The translations under genes were made by a program, and so were the position numbers. A DNA stretch of 64,000 nucleotides, taken from positions 28,568,171 through 28,632,170 of the forward strand of contig OU744724.1 in the NCBI GenBank assembly GCA_916613615.1, given 5' to 3'. Of this stretch, positions 1 through 12,290 are shown one piece after another. The DNA comes from Steromphala cineraria. Lineage: Eukaryota > Mollusca > Gastropoda > Trochida > Trochidae. Position 1 is the first letter of the stretch. Each line of letters opens with the position of its first letter. The notes under the pieces were generated by a model, which saw nothing but the letters and a program-made list of their open reading frames with translations, did not search any database and was not told where the DNA came from.

Positions 1-397
1 TCTTACAAAGATCCAATCAAAATACGCGTTCTTCAAAGTGCGGCAATTTCGAAGCCACTTCCAGTCATGGATTATTTTAGATGAAAACAAAGTCTCTAAA
101 ACAACAAATCTAAACAAACTTTAGGTTAGTTTGGGTTGTTGGGTCACCATATATCATAGAACATAATGCATCATTGTATTTGATGTTTATTGATAACAAA
201 ATCACAAAACAATGAGTGATTGAACGTGCCCAGACAAAATTCATGTTTCTCATTTTCATTGGTCACGAGCCACGTCAAGTTTGGACAGGTACACATGGGT
301 TTTGATGTTGTCCTAATTTAGAACCAAAATGGTGTTCCTCTGTTGTTACCTCGTTGAAGTGTAGTTATTTCGTTGTTTAGCTGTCGTTTCATGCATC
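1..397 (+). promoter_or_regulatory. NEK2 upstream region and 5' UTR
   Basis: This is the sequence before the first NEK2 start codon. It has a CCAAT box at 13-17 and an inverted one (ATTGG) at 258-262. Vertebrate NEK2 is a G2/M gene driven by CCAAT/NF-Y-type promoters, so the boxes are suggestive but common by chance in AT-rich DNA. I see no clear TATA box and cannot place the transcription start. Confidence 0.3.
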
Positions 398-3300
398 ATG
401 GAACCACCAGAACCAAAACAGGCTAAGACTTCTGATCATCGCAAATCAGATCAAAATGTTGAAAGTAAACAATCTTTTCAGGGTAATCGGACTCAAAAGT
501 CTAATACTGGTAGCAAAAATGTTCCAGTTCAATCAGTGAATACGCTCAAAACGTGAGTTTGTGTGCAATAAATAGATTTTAGAATTATTATCTTCCTATT
601 TTCCATAAACAGACTTTCTATTTTGAAATCATGGCTTGCTTTATCAAATTGTTTAGACAATATTTTAAAAACATTGTTATACTTTCATTTTCAATTTCCT
701 GGTTCATTTACGATACATATAATTGAATTTGTATTCTTTATATCAGTGTTAAAAATTCTATTTTGTAGATTTTAATGGTAAAATTAAAGAAACACCTAAA
801 AAGTAATTAGTCAGCCCCAAAAGTAACCTGGCTGGCGGACAGGCCTTATTTCATACACTTTCATACACTGTTTTTACACTGTTTATTCTTTATTATGTTA
901 AACATGACATTTATTTTTTTGACATCCTAATAATTTCACACAGAAGCATTATTGTGTTAATTCTTGTGTCTAAAGTCGTTATATGAAAAATAAAAACTTG
1001 TTTATGGTGCCTAACAGAAGAGATGTGTCAACGTTTTCTGGTTTTATCATAGGTAACATTTATCAAATAAACATTATTCATTCCCACACATTCCTAGTAT
1101 TTCCTACAAAACATGCTAGAGATTCTTTTATTGGTTCTGTTTGCCTCAGTCAGTTACTTTTCATGTTCTTTCATTGATTGGACCAATATACAAACATACT
1201 GTCTAATTTGAGATCCCCTTGCAGTACTGTTCCACAAAACACTTAAACAGGATTTAAATTCTACAATCAATTATAATCAATGTTGAAAGAATGGGCTACA
1301 ATTGTAACTCACAACTGCTTTCTGGAATGGCACAGAATTTACATTAATGTGGAACGATACCCTGGTAAAGAATTAACAGTAATTTTGACAATGATGTGAC
1401 TGTCATGACTGTATCAGTGATAAATTTACCACCGAGTCCTGTATCAAATGCTCCTAAAATTTAGAAGGGACTCGTAAAAATTTAAGCTTCTAGGATGCAA
1501 ATTGTTTTCTCAGTATTATTTGTTTACTTATTAAAGGCACCACTCGATCGGTTTTCATCCGCCATTTTGAAAGGTTAGCATTGCCAGAGAGAAAAATGTG
1601 CTGTAATATGCTTTTTCATTAACAAAATTAAAAATCACTACTTGGTTGATAGAAGAGGAGCGTATTTACAAATAATTCATAATAAAAGTTATCAGTTACG
1701 ACAGCATATTGTCGTAGTAATGCATTCCACAATCGTAGCTTCGATGATTGGCTTCATTTCAAGATATTTAATTTTTTGAGCGATACACTCTATTTTTGTC
1801 AAATTGTTAAATCTTGAACACCTAAAATGCTAACCTCACAAAAATATTTGAAATTAAATGTGAAAGTATCATATAAAAATCATATATATTTGTAAACAGG
1901 AAAATCCTCCTGAATTTCGTTTCCACAAAAAACACCCCGCTCGAATGGTCCCTTTGAAGGACTCACTTAAAGCTGCTCAGACTCACTAAACAGGGCGTAT
2001 CTGTAGATTCAGTTCACTACTATCACCGAGAAAACTAATTTCATCTCACTAATCAATCTGTGTCTTGTTTTCAGGAACTTTCTCTAACTCATAATAAAAT
2101 GAGAATTTATATATAAATGTGAAGTCAATTTTATGCAGCATAAAATTCTTGAAACTTGGCATTTATATCTTACATCAAAAAGATTATTTCTATTGCATAA
2201 CACTAACATAGGATATAAATTATATCTTTCCCTCCAAGAATGTTCATTCTTGTTTTTGAAGAGAACATGGCTTATGATATGTAATATGGTAACAAAAATC
2301 TTTGTTCTATTTAGACCTAGAATGCCATCTACCTTGGATGACTTTGAAGTGCTTTCAACAATAGGAACAGGTTCTTATGGAACATGCAAGAGAATTCGAA
2401 GAAAAAAAGATGGAAAGGTAAACAAGATTGAATGTAATTTCTACCAAATTCTACATGGAACTTTCCTATTAACTACTACCCCATTTTCAATTTTAAATTT
2501 TTCATTGCATTGATCAAATTTTGAGAGTGATAACTTTGAAGGTAAATTCTTTCAATATTTTACATTTAACAGGTTCTTGTATGGATTGAAATGGATTATG
2601 AATATGAATCCATGACATTGACTAAATTTTGAGATAAATAAGTGTTTTCTTCAAAGTTTAATTCTCAATAATCTAATATCATACATTTAACAGGTTCTTG
2701 TATGGATTGAAATGGATTAAGAATCCATGACATTGAATAAATTTTGAGATAAATACGTGTTCTCTTTAAAGTTAAATTCTCCATAATCTAATATCATACA
2801 TTTAATAGGTTCTTGTATGGAAGGAAATGGATTATGGTTCCATGACAGAATCCGAAAAACAGATGCTTGTGTCAGAGGTCAACTTACTTCGAGAACTAAG
2901 ACATGAGCACATTGTTCGCTACTATGACCGCATCATCGACCGTAACAACACCACCATCTACATCATCATGGAGTTCTGTGAGGGGGGAGATCTCTCTACA
3001 CTCATCGCTAAATCTAGGAAAGATGGGTAATCACTGAAATTGATCATAATAATAACAATTTTAACCCCATCCTGTTTCCAGGGAGGAACGTAACGTTAAC
3101 TCCACTAATCTGTACGGCTCAGAAGCAAGATTCGCTTGCGCTGCCCAACTTGGGATATATATATATATTGGATATATTGAGAAAATGATTTGATTGACTA
3201 TATCCCAAGTGAGCGATTCTAGCTTCTGAGCCCAGGGTACAGATTAGTGGAGTTAGCGTAACGTTTGAACCCGGAGACAGGATGTTTTAACCCCTCAGTG

Positions 3301-6300
3301 CCATTACCTCTCTTTGGCGATGCAATTTACATTATTTGCCTGAATGAGTTGTAGGAGGAACTTAGAACCATATTGGTCTATATTTCTAGCTGAATAAACC
3401 TAGACTCATTCTCTACTTACTATTTTTATTGCATAGCAGTTTTATGTATTGGAGGTTACTCTTTTTCATGCACTGATTTATCGTTATCTTTGTTAAATAT
3501 TCAAATGAAATGGCCTTGTTTGAGTCTCTGTTAATTTACCTTTTCAAAACAGCTTTTGATTTTTTTCACTTTACCTTACTGTAAATGCATATTTCAAACC
3601 TACCGGGAGACAAAATATACCAGATCTAAATCACTGGTCGGTCACTTACCCTAATCGTTCAGAAATGCCCCCAAAATTTGGTTTCATGATTATGTAATAG
3701 AATAAATTCTGAATAATCCCTTACATTTAAGAGATTAAATTTGTGTGTTTGAAAATCAGAGACATTCAAAATTGACTCCCTATTAATCCAGTATAATACT
3801 GTTTGCATAAAATCTTATTTTCTTTAATAGTAGTATAACACTGAATTAATAGCGAGTAAATTTTGAATAGCAACCGAAAGCGTAGAATAAATATTTGTGA
3901 CAAAATAGTTTATATTTCAACTTATCAACAAATCTTTGATTCTTTGTTAATAGGTCCTATGTGGAGGAATCCTTTGCATGGAAAATTCTTATACAAATGA
4001 CGTTAGCTCTTCAAGAGTGCCACAGACGAAAAAACGGAAAAGCCGTCCTCCATCGAGATCTGAAGCCAGCAAATGTGTTTCTTGATGCAGAACGGAATGT
4101 TAAACTTGGAGATTTCGGTCTTGCAAGGGTTCTCCATCATGAAACAAGTTTCGCAAAGACCTACGTAGGGACTCCTTATTACATGTCTCCAGTAAGTGGC
4201 AGTTTGTATCTTCACAGCAAAGACAATTTGATTAAGATTACATTCTCTATCATTTATTGCAATGATATATTTCAAACATTTATTTTGTATATATGGCCGT
4301 GAGGCCAACAGTACAACGTGTAGAATACAAAATAGATAAAGTTAACTGATAGAGCCCTGTAATGGCCGAGGGTGGTCACGTATGAAACTATGGGAGTAGA
4401 AATACAAGTCTGGCATGATATACAATGATATAGTTGTATATAGTTATATATAAGTTTTTTTCCTAGAGAGGTTCCTTGGGAAATTTGCCCAACCTTTCAA
4501 CTTGCTATATGTTTTTACACAATGTTTGTTTACCTTTAAAAGTCTCTTTTAATATTAGAGGCTTATTATTCTGTTCAAAAGGTCTTAAAATCACTTTATT
4601 GAGAATTTCTTTTGTGAAATTAGCAAGTTAGATGTGTTACTTCATCTCTCATAAACTTAAAAAGAACATTAACAACAATACTGTCATTGATTTATCCCTA
4701 TCTCTAACTCTAGTGTTGTGCCATATAATGATAATCATTGTTTTGATGTCACATTTCACCTATGACGTTGCAATCTATACAGGCCGGAGGCGGCTGATCC
4801 ACTTATGCTGAGAAGTAGGTTTTGAGTATTTGCATCAATTTCTAGGGTATTAAACAGAATATTATATTCATGCCCATGACATGATTACAACACTCATGTC
4901 TATTAATCAGGATATCCCTCACTCTTGCTCAGGAAATACTAATATTCAGCCACTCGTATAGTAAACATGGTATGTCATAGACACTCATATAATATCCAGG
5001 TAATATCCTCTATGTATGTTTGTGTATGCTCCAGGAACTAGTCAACAACATGTCGTACAACGAGAAGTCAGACATCTGGGCTATGGGGTGTATGCTGTAT
5101 GAGTTGTGCGCCCTCTACCCGCCGTTCACCGCAGCAAGTCAAACTGAACTCAATCGCAAGATCAGAGTGGGTGACTTCCCCCGTCTTCCGTCCCGCTACT
5201 CTGAACAACTGGACCAAGTCATTAGGAAGATGATTCGAGTTGAGGTAGGATTTTTCTTTTTCTCTCTATTTAGGTATTTTCATGAAGTGTTGCTTGCTTA
5301 TATTTAATGTGAATGATGTTTTGTATTGCTTTTGAATATATGCACAAACATGAATTGGTCATTGTTATCAATCGTAATGAGGATTCAGGTTTTTAAGGGA
5401 TAGTGGCATGATTTTGTTAAAGTTTATGTTTTAAATTGTCCCAAAACATATTAGGTTTGAGGTCGATGCAAATATGTTATTTCTCAAAGGGTCTAACTTC
5501 TTATGACTCAACTCAAAACTGAGCTTTAGTGTAAACACCATTTCATTTTTAAAATTGATCCCTAAGATACCAGTTACAAGTATGTTACACACCTTTTTAT
5601 ATGTCTTCTTAGTACTTAGTATTGTCTTTAAAGTGAAGAGATAGTCCTAATATTAAACTACTTAAATGGATTGATGTCATGATTAATAATGTGTTTCTCT
5701 TATTAAACATTCTGTTCCTGTTAAAGGTTGTCAAAAGGCCAAGTATAGAGGATATATTAAACGACTCGTCCGTGTCCAGTATTCGAGAAAAAATGTCTCG
5801 ACGAAGTCCAAGAAGTGATATAGAATCTCAGTTATCTGACAGTATACAACGCCTTGAGGAAGAGCTTCGATCCAAACTTAGGCAGCTGGAGTTGAGGGAA
5901 CGAGAGTTAGACAGTATGTAGAAGTTGTTTTACATATTCAACTGTTATTTTTGAGGGAAGAAAGCTGTGCTAAAATATTTCAAAAAGGTTTTTGAGAGGC
6001 ATTTTAGAAGTTTAACTATCAAAAAGATGGAGTTTTATGGATGATCAACTTCTTTTTTGTAGAAAGTTGCAACGTTTCGGTATCGATCCTTATACCATTT
6101 TCAAGCGTTAAACCAAAGTTAAGTGACAGTTTTGAAAGCAGTAAATGTACCCCAGTGTCCTGCTTTAATGACTCGTAAAATTTAGAAAGGAGTCATAAAA
6201 TTATAAACTGAATCCTAGGAAGCAAAGTTTTTATGTGGTACTATTTGCTTACTTATATGAGGACTCATTTCAATCTGCTTGGATTAAAAACAAATTTTGA

Positions 6301-9300
6301 GTAAGCGAGTCCCTAATCTCAGCAGGTCAAATCTGTAGATTGATCACTACTTTGAAGAGCCCACAACTATCATTTCGTTTGAATTACAGTCTGTTGGTAA
6401 AAGAAGATTTGTTTTGCCCTTTAAATGCGAGCATATATTTTTACAATTTATTGAGTGTTATATATTGACTCCTGTAGCATTTTAACGACTGACATTTGTT
6501 CTGCATGGTTATATCACTTGTTTCAGGTAGAGAAAGGAGTTTAGCATTGAAAGAAAAACTTGCTGATGACAAACTGAAACGGTACGATTGTCGTTTATCA
6601 CTATATCATATTTAGATTTCATTATATATTAATGATCTTGTCAGAAAAAAAACTTAATGAAATCAATGATACATTTGTCGATTATCTGAGCTACATGTAG
6701 ATTGAATGCATTAATCATCTATCAGGACGGTGCTGAATGTAAAAATGTATATTAATTGTTGAAATGTTATTTTATTGAAGACTTTATCACTTAGTAGGTA
6801 AGCCTTTAGGACAGTATTGGCTGGCTATTGGGCCAGAGGTTAAACAATGTGTAAGTGCAAAAAAATTACCTTTGACTCACTCCAAAATTTATATTTAGAG
6901 CAATGTATGCTTGACTTAGAGCAACACCCATTTGTAAGTCAATTCCTTCTTGATGAAGAAAAGATATATAAACTGACACACAGGATGATGATTTGAAACT
7001 TGCAGCAGTTCCTATGTTCAAATCTCCAGACTCTTTTCAGGGCGATGGAACTGCTGTCCCAATGTAAACGTCAATCAGGATCAAGCGAGGAGAACCAACT
7101 GTCCATCCCTGGGGTAGATCTCGAATCTTCTCCATTCCAAGGTAGGAAAGCTAGACTACAGAACGAAGAAAACATGTCGCCCCTGAACAGAGCCTCGCCA
7201 ATGCAAAACCTGCGACTTCTGTCTAACAAACTCTCGACCAATCGCTCTAAGCCTCTCCGCTCACCCCTCCAGCGTATTAACTGAGATGTTGTCTGCCTCA
7301 CTGTTTGCCTGACCTGTGTGCAATAGTTTTTCCCATCTGTGTGCAATAGTTTGCCTGACCTGTAGTTAGCATGTGTTTTCAGTCATACTTTCCTCAATAT
7401 TTGTCTATCTATTTGCACTTACTAAAGTTTATTACTCGTACATGTAGGATAATACAGTTTCATATTCATGTGTTCATATTTCAGTTTTGCTTGTTTAATG
7501 CTTTATTTGTATTTTTCTTAAAATTTCATGAAACGATATTGAGGAAAGTATGATTTGCTTGTAGATAACTTCGTAGTTTTAGTTTGCCGTTGAATAAGTG
7601 TTTAAAAAAAGTTCACAAGAAAAAAAATCCAATCGAAATATAGATGTTCACTCGTAGTAAATATCCATTATGGCAATTAAATATTATTTTACAGTATGAT
7701 AATAAAGGCAATATTCAATGTTACTTTGTACCTGTTCATAAGTGTTCTTTGAATTTGTCGTAAATCATTTGATACATAATGATTTTAAGTTTAAGTACTA
7801 AACTTCAATGCTTTATTTTAAATCTTCATTGTGATCTACTCTATCCTTTCACAATGAAAAGTATTGAAGAAATTCATGACTGTTTTACGATTTGCTGTGA
7901 TGCGTTTTTATGAAGCATGTAAAACTAACCTTTTCTAGTCTTATGACATCTTTCATTTCTAAAATAACACTTCATCAATGATTGGGAAAGGCAGGGGCCA
8001 TGGGCCATTTTGCACAAAAATTTAGAAGTTTACTATTGATATAATGGGCAATGGCCCATTTGAAATTCAAAATATTACCAAAAACCCTGAAAATAGCCCA
8101 TTGTCAAAGATGTGTTTCCCAATCCCTGCCTCATGAAAGCAGATGTTTTGTATGCAATGAATAACTATTGGAATATTCTTTCATGCATTGTTTTCGTAAG
8201 TTTTTCAGAAATATATGTGAACTGGGAAAATACAATTGTAAAATGTCATAAACATTTGCCATTTAAAAACTGTAAATGTTTTATTAAATGTTAATGTGCA
8301 ACAGCTTGAAGTAGCATTTATCCCAGTGCCATTGTTTACTTTCTACATTAATGTTAACATAGTTTTGATGAGAGTAAAAGTATAGTGCTAGGTAGCGAAC
8401 AATGATTGTGTTAAGAACAGCAATATTTTCTGGATAACCTCTATATTTCTTTGATGGGCATTCTTGAAGTTGCGATGATAAAAAGATGAAGGCAATATTA
8501 TGGATATACAACTTCTTTATTCAAGTTTATGACGTTTCCACATAGATACTAATGTTGTTCTCAAGCATGTGATCACTTGAATAAAGAGGTTGTATATCCA
8601 TAAAATTGCCTTCATCTTCAACTTCTTTATTCCCCCCACAACAATTAATTTGCATTAGGTATTAACATTGGCACAATCCATCCATTACACTTTGTAACTT
8701 TGTAACTAATTCACCATTTCCATTCAAATTCATAGTGGAAATTCAGAAACATATGATTATGTGTCTTGAGTAACAATTTTGAGAATATCTACATATGTAT
8801 TGGGAATTTGGGTGAAAAAAGTCATAAATTTATAAGAAAACTGTTACAAGTTATGTCCGGCTCTCAAATTCTAAACTGATCATCACATTTGATCAGATTT
8901 GATATTGACATACATAATTATATGAATGTGTGTCATGATGATGATAAACAATTTTGAAAATATGTTTGAAAAATTTGTTGGGGCCGGGTTTTTTTTACCA
9001 AAAATTAGGACTCTTAGGAAAATGTTACAAGACCTGTCCTGATAAGAATTTTTAACTTCTAAACAATTTGTCATAGGTTGACCAAACTAGGTATTGAGAT
9101 GCATAATGATAAGAAATTGTGTCAGCAGCATGTTGTGAAAATACTTAAGTTTTGGAGAAAGTGTTATCAAGAAAAAACTTGCTCTTCTAAACCACTTTTA
9201 GATGCCTTTGAATATGTTTTGACAGAACTAATGTGCTATTCACTATGTTAATATTAAAATTTTAAGCTATCAGAGTGTTTTGTCTTCTATCACATATCAT

Positions 9301-9808
9301 ATGCATTTATTTTATTCCATAAATAAAATAAAATAAAAATGTACTTCTAGGTAAGTAAAGGTTTGTATTTGTAATTATTTAAACCTTTTTATTAATGAAT
9401 ATATCCTAATCTTAAAGAGATAAAAACAAAAAAATAACGTAAAATATATTTTTTAAATTCTTATTTTTGTTGTTGATTATCAATAAGAACAAATTCTAAA
9501 TTATTTTTTCAGATGACTTGGATCTGGACCGATCTTCATCCTGTCTCTCTAGAGGGAAAAAAGATCCAGACACACCGAAAAAGAAAGTCTCCTTCGACAT
9601 GTATGGGAAGGAAAACCTTCGTCAGCGGTCTCGATATTCAGACTTTACTTCAGAGACTGGTGACTATGAGAGCCTCTACAGCAAAGAATTAATCAAAAGA
9701 CAAGAACTCAAGGACCGATTAGTCAAAGCAAAAGTCAGGGCATTCGATTATGGCGGCGTGGATGTTGATGCGAGATACAAATCAAGGAATTTGTTATATT
9801 TCCGATAA
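398..9808 (+). CDS. NEK2: NEK2 serine/threonine kinase, long isoform (NEK2A-like)
   Basis: NIMA-related mitotic kinase; in other animals it sits at centrosomes and drives centriole-linker dissolution. Exons: 398-552, 2315-2417, 2809-3026, 3954-4191, 5035-5244, 5727-5913, 6527-6581, 7041-7141, 9513-9808. All have GT-AG borders and compatible phases, giving 520 residues. The Gly loop GTGSYG is at 69-74, the catalytic Lys at 91 (VWKEMD), gatekeeper Met in YIIMEFCEGGD near 140, HRDLKPAN near 193, DFG near 212, and the activation loop ends SFAKTYVGTPYYMSP. A charged coiled coil follows (exons 6-8). Exon 9 carries a PP1-docking KVSF (447-450) and a KEN box (455-457). The protein ends in LLYFR. ATG 398 has A at -3 and G at +4. 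It adds 54 residues before the Met (2322) that aligns with the human start; an alternative start there is possible. Family assignment is very secure, the extension less so. Confidence 0.93.
1532..1956. repeat. degenerate MITE-like element in NEK2 intron 1
   Basis: The left end (AAAGGCACCACTCGATCGG) and the inverted right end (AAAGGGACCATTCGAGCGG) match at 16 of 19 bases. The right end continues into a TTTTTTGTGGAAACGAAATTC block that recurs at 17.6 and 37.1 kb. Boundaries are approximate. Confidence 0.5.
2504..2850 (+). repeat. tandem triplication including the 5' edge of NEK2 exon 3
   Basis: Three tandem copies of a 115-121 bp unit. Each contains an AT-rich tract, an acceptor-like ACATTTAA(C/T)AGG and the first bases of exon 3 (GTTCTTGTATGG). 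Copies start their exon-like part at 2573, 2694 and 2809. Only the third is open: the first hits TGA after 19 codons, the second hits TAA after 8. The third matches the kinase family, so it is the functional exon. Confidence 0.85.
3068..3284. mobile_element. fold-back MITE with 9-bp target duplication, NEK2 intron 3
   Basis: Two inverted arms of about 90 bp (left from 3068, right to 3284) flank an AT-rich centre. Ends are CATCCTG and CAGGATG. The 9-bp sequence TTTTAACCC is found directly on both sides (3059-3067 and 3285-3293), a clean target-site duplication. The size suggests a Mutator-like non-autonomous element, but there is no coding part to confirm this. Confidence 0.8.
5998..6107 (+). 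repeat. dispersed GTTTCGGTAT repeat, copy 1
   Basis: Copy of a dispersed repeat running GGCATT(C/T)T(A/T)GAAGTT, then a purine-rich tract, (A/T)ACTTCTTT, and (G/C)GTTTCGGTAT. Related stretches lie at 8457-8619 and 13640-13757. It sits in NEK2 intron 6. Confidence 0.5.
7041..7284 (+). CDS. NEK2: NEK2 alternative terminal exon (short, NEK2B-like isoform)
   Basis: Exon 8 begins after CTTTTCAG, completes the CGG codon of exon 7 and reads RAMELLSQ in frame. A donor at 7142 (CAAG|GTAGGA) joins it to exon 9. If that donor is not used, the frame stays open for another 47 codons to TGA at 7282-7284, giving a 469-residue protein. The tail is basic and has three Ser-Pro sites (MSPL, ASPM, RSPL). It lacks the PP1-docking and KEN motifs of exon 9. 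Vertebrate NEK2B likewise lacks the KEN-bearing C-terminus. An AATAAA at 7701 could end this transcript. Whether the read-through form is really made is inference. Confidence 0.65.
7701..7706 (+). promoter_or_regulatory. polyadenylation signal for the short NEK2 isoform
   Basis: AATAAA lies about 420 nt after the exon 8 read-through stop, inside the intron before exon 9. It would suit an intronic polyadenylation event producing the short form. Confidence 0.4.
8457..8619. repeat. dispersed repeat copy 2, forming a hairpin
   Basis: Arms 8483-8525 and 8575-8619 are near-perfect inverted copies (AAGATGAAGGCAAT with ATTGCCTTCATCTT) around a 50-bp loop. The left arm belongs to the same family as 5998-6107 and 13640-13757. 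It lies in the intron between NEK2 exons 8 and 9. Confidence 0.6.
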
Positions 9809-11054
9809 TGTTGATGTATGAAGAATTTTATTCAGCTCATATGTGCCTTGAATATTTTGTGAATTATCAATTAAGATTTGGATAAGATTTATTTCAGTTT
9901 TGGTTACCTCTAAATCATTTTAGTGAAAACATTTAGTAATATTTTGTTATCACAGCTTCTTTTTGGCTACCTGAATGCTCAAATAATTTTTTAAAGTAGG
10001 TCCATGTATGATGCCACTTTAATAAAAGGGGTTTTCAGACAATTTCAGTGTATGCTTTACGGTTGATGTCAAGCATTTCTTTGTTTACAAACTTATTATT
10101 TGTGAAGAGCAGATAATACCAAATTACACATGCTTATGACGTTATTACGAAGTTTAATGGTTTGGAGCATTGTAGGGGAGAAATGGAACACCCGAGCTTC
10201 AGTTCATTATGTATTGTGATCAGAAGTCTAGGTACAGAACCAAGAATGCAACAAACTAAGAACACAATATTAAACATTTTGCTTGAAATTTTAGTCAGAA
10301 GATTGTAAATCTGAAAACAAGAAAATTAAATAAGATTGATAATGTAGGATATGGTATTTGGTATAAACCAAATTTGCGCTTAGTTTTACAGTGCACTGAA
10401 TGAAATGCAAAACACTTGTTTCAGCTACTGTTGTTGACAACTGTTTCACCCCTATTAGAATAATTAGAATTCTTAGAATTTATGGCAGTTAAGAGTTAAC
10501 TTCTACTCTTAGAATTTTTATAAATACGGGACCTGGTTATAAACGGTATGTTTCATGGGAGTGCTAGTTATGTTGCTAATGTGTGGTAAAGTTTTCAGTG
10601 AGCATTTGGGTGAGGGTAGAGTTTCTTTTGAAAATGCATTTTAGAATATCATACTACACAAAGTAAACATCAGTATTTAGTCAAAGCTTCTTTTTGTTTC
10701 TAGGAATCTAAATTTCTAGTATTTTGTTTTGTGTTTGTACTGTGATATTTAGTATTTGGCTTGTTTGTGATGGTTGTTGGATGCATGTGAAATATTATTT
10801 TATTTCATTCATTCAAAAAATGTTTGACGATGTCTTAAATTGTTTTGATTTAACATTTTAACCTTTCTTTTAAAAAGGAATTCAACTGCTTTTCATACAT
10901 ATCAATAGATAGTTAAAGATTTAGTTTGAATACAAAATAATTGTTGAAAATGAATTGATATTTAGATCTTTCTACATGTCATTCAAATTAGATATCAAAT
11001 TAACTTGCTTAGACAATGTAGACTTTATTACTTCTTCTAGTTTTAGTTGTAGAA
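9809..11054 (+). other. NEK2 3' UTR and plain AT-rich sequence
   Basis: Apart from the polyadenylation signal I see no gene, array or inverted repeat here, only AT-rich sequence. Confidence 0.5.
10021..10026 (+). promoter_or_regulatory. polyadenylation signal, long NEK2 isoform
   Basis: AATAAA occurs about 210 nt after the NEK2 stop codon at 9806-9808, on the coding strand, and is the first good signal downstream. Confidence 0.45.
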
Positions 11055-11650
11055 TTTTTATTAGCTCATCTGGCCTGTAAGGCCCGATGGGCTTATGGCA
11101 TGGCATGGTGTCCGGCGTCCGTCCATAAACTTTGTGGAATTTCGACTTCTTCTTCAGAACCATAAGGCCCAGAAAGCTGAAACTTTGTGTACAGACTCCT
11201 TGACTATAGGATAGGATAGTGAGGATTATAAATTGTAGCTTTGGTTGCCCTGTTGCCCCTAATAAGAACCACAGGGGCCACACCCGTAAAACCTATTCTC
11301 ATCTTCTTCTCCAGAAGCATAAGGCCTAGAAAGCTGAAACTTTGTGTACAGACTCCTTGAATAGTGAGGATTATGATTTATAGCTTTTGTGACCCTGTGG
11401 CCTTGAAGCCCCTAATAACGGCTTCAGGGGTCACACCCTTTAACCCACTTTCATGTTTTTCTCAAGAAGCATCAGGCCTAGAAAGCTGAAACTTTGTGTG
11501 CAAACTCCTAAGATAGTTAAGGAGGATTCCAAATTGTACATTTGGTGACCCTGTGGTCCAAAGTAAGGGGGAAACCACATTTACCACACCCTAAAGCAAA
11601 ATTGATATGAAATCTGATGAGCTACAGAGCCACTGGCTCTATTTCTTTAA
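11055..11650 (+). mobile_element. non-autonomous dispersed element, AGAGCCA hairpin family, copy 1
   Basis: It starts TTTATTAGCTCATCTGGCC with GGGCTTATGGCATGG and GTCCGGCGTCCGTCC nearby. It ends GATGAGCTACAGAGCCACTGGCTCTATTT, where AGAGCCA-C-TGGCTCT is a perfect 7-bp stem. The interior has three diverged units of 'AGAAAGCTGAAACTTTGTGT'. Related copies lie at 44570-44972 and, inverted, in 54.4-56.7 kb. A Helitron-like end is one possibility, but I cannot show it. Confidence 0.6.
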
Positions 11651-12290
11651 TAAAAACAAAGTTAGTTGATTCCATTGGAAGTCTGTGATGTTACTTATTA
11701 AATGTTTAAGTGTTAAACTTGTTGATTTTAATTTGTTGTTTTCTTATTTAAATCATGTAAATGCCTTAAAATCTTGTATATGAGAATGTCTAATTTATTG
11801 ATTGATTTGTAAATGACTCAACAAAAAGTTAATTGTTTCCCGAGCAAATATCTTTCCAAAAAAAAAGGAAAGATGTTTTCTTAAGTGTAATGTCATATCA
11901 TGCTTCAATTGCATACATCTTTATGAAAGTTTTTTATACATAATAAATATATAACAAATTTGACCTCATTTTTGTTCATCAATAGCTATTTATTGTCCCT
12001 CACCACAACAAAGTTGTCAGCGGATACAAAATTGATCTCTAAGTGGGTGAATGCTGCTAGTTTCAAGACCGAATCTCCAAAGCTACAGGCCTAGCTCCTT
12101 GGAGTGAGTTGGTGCTTGACGCCGCTTGGGCAATATTTCAGCCATTAGCGGCGGACGTAGCTCTTTTGGACCAGTGTTCGAAAAAGTGCTTGCTGGTTAC
12201 TTTCAGATTTGGCTTGATGGAAAAGAGGTCAGAAAACTTGACTGGCTAGTGTGATTTTAGAGATACCAACAGTCTTGACATTGAAAAGCT

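Noticed and set aside
2133..2513. Plus-strand frame extending NEK2 exon 2 on both sides
   Set aside because: The exon 1 splice and the kinase alignment place the exon at 2315-2417; the flanks are intron read-through.
3961..4302. Retained-intron end for NEK2 exon 4
   Set aside because: The frame past 4191 is intron (CCA|GTAAGT); the kinase sequence resumes exactly at 5035.
10972..11283. 103-codon minus-strand frame, similar to one at 44759-45058
   Set aside because: Both are readouts of the same dispersed non-coding repeat (AGAAAGCTGAAACTTTGTGT blocks).
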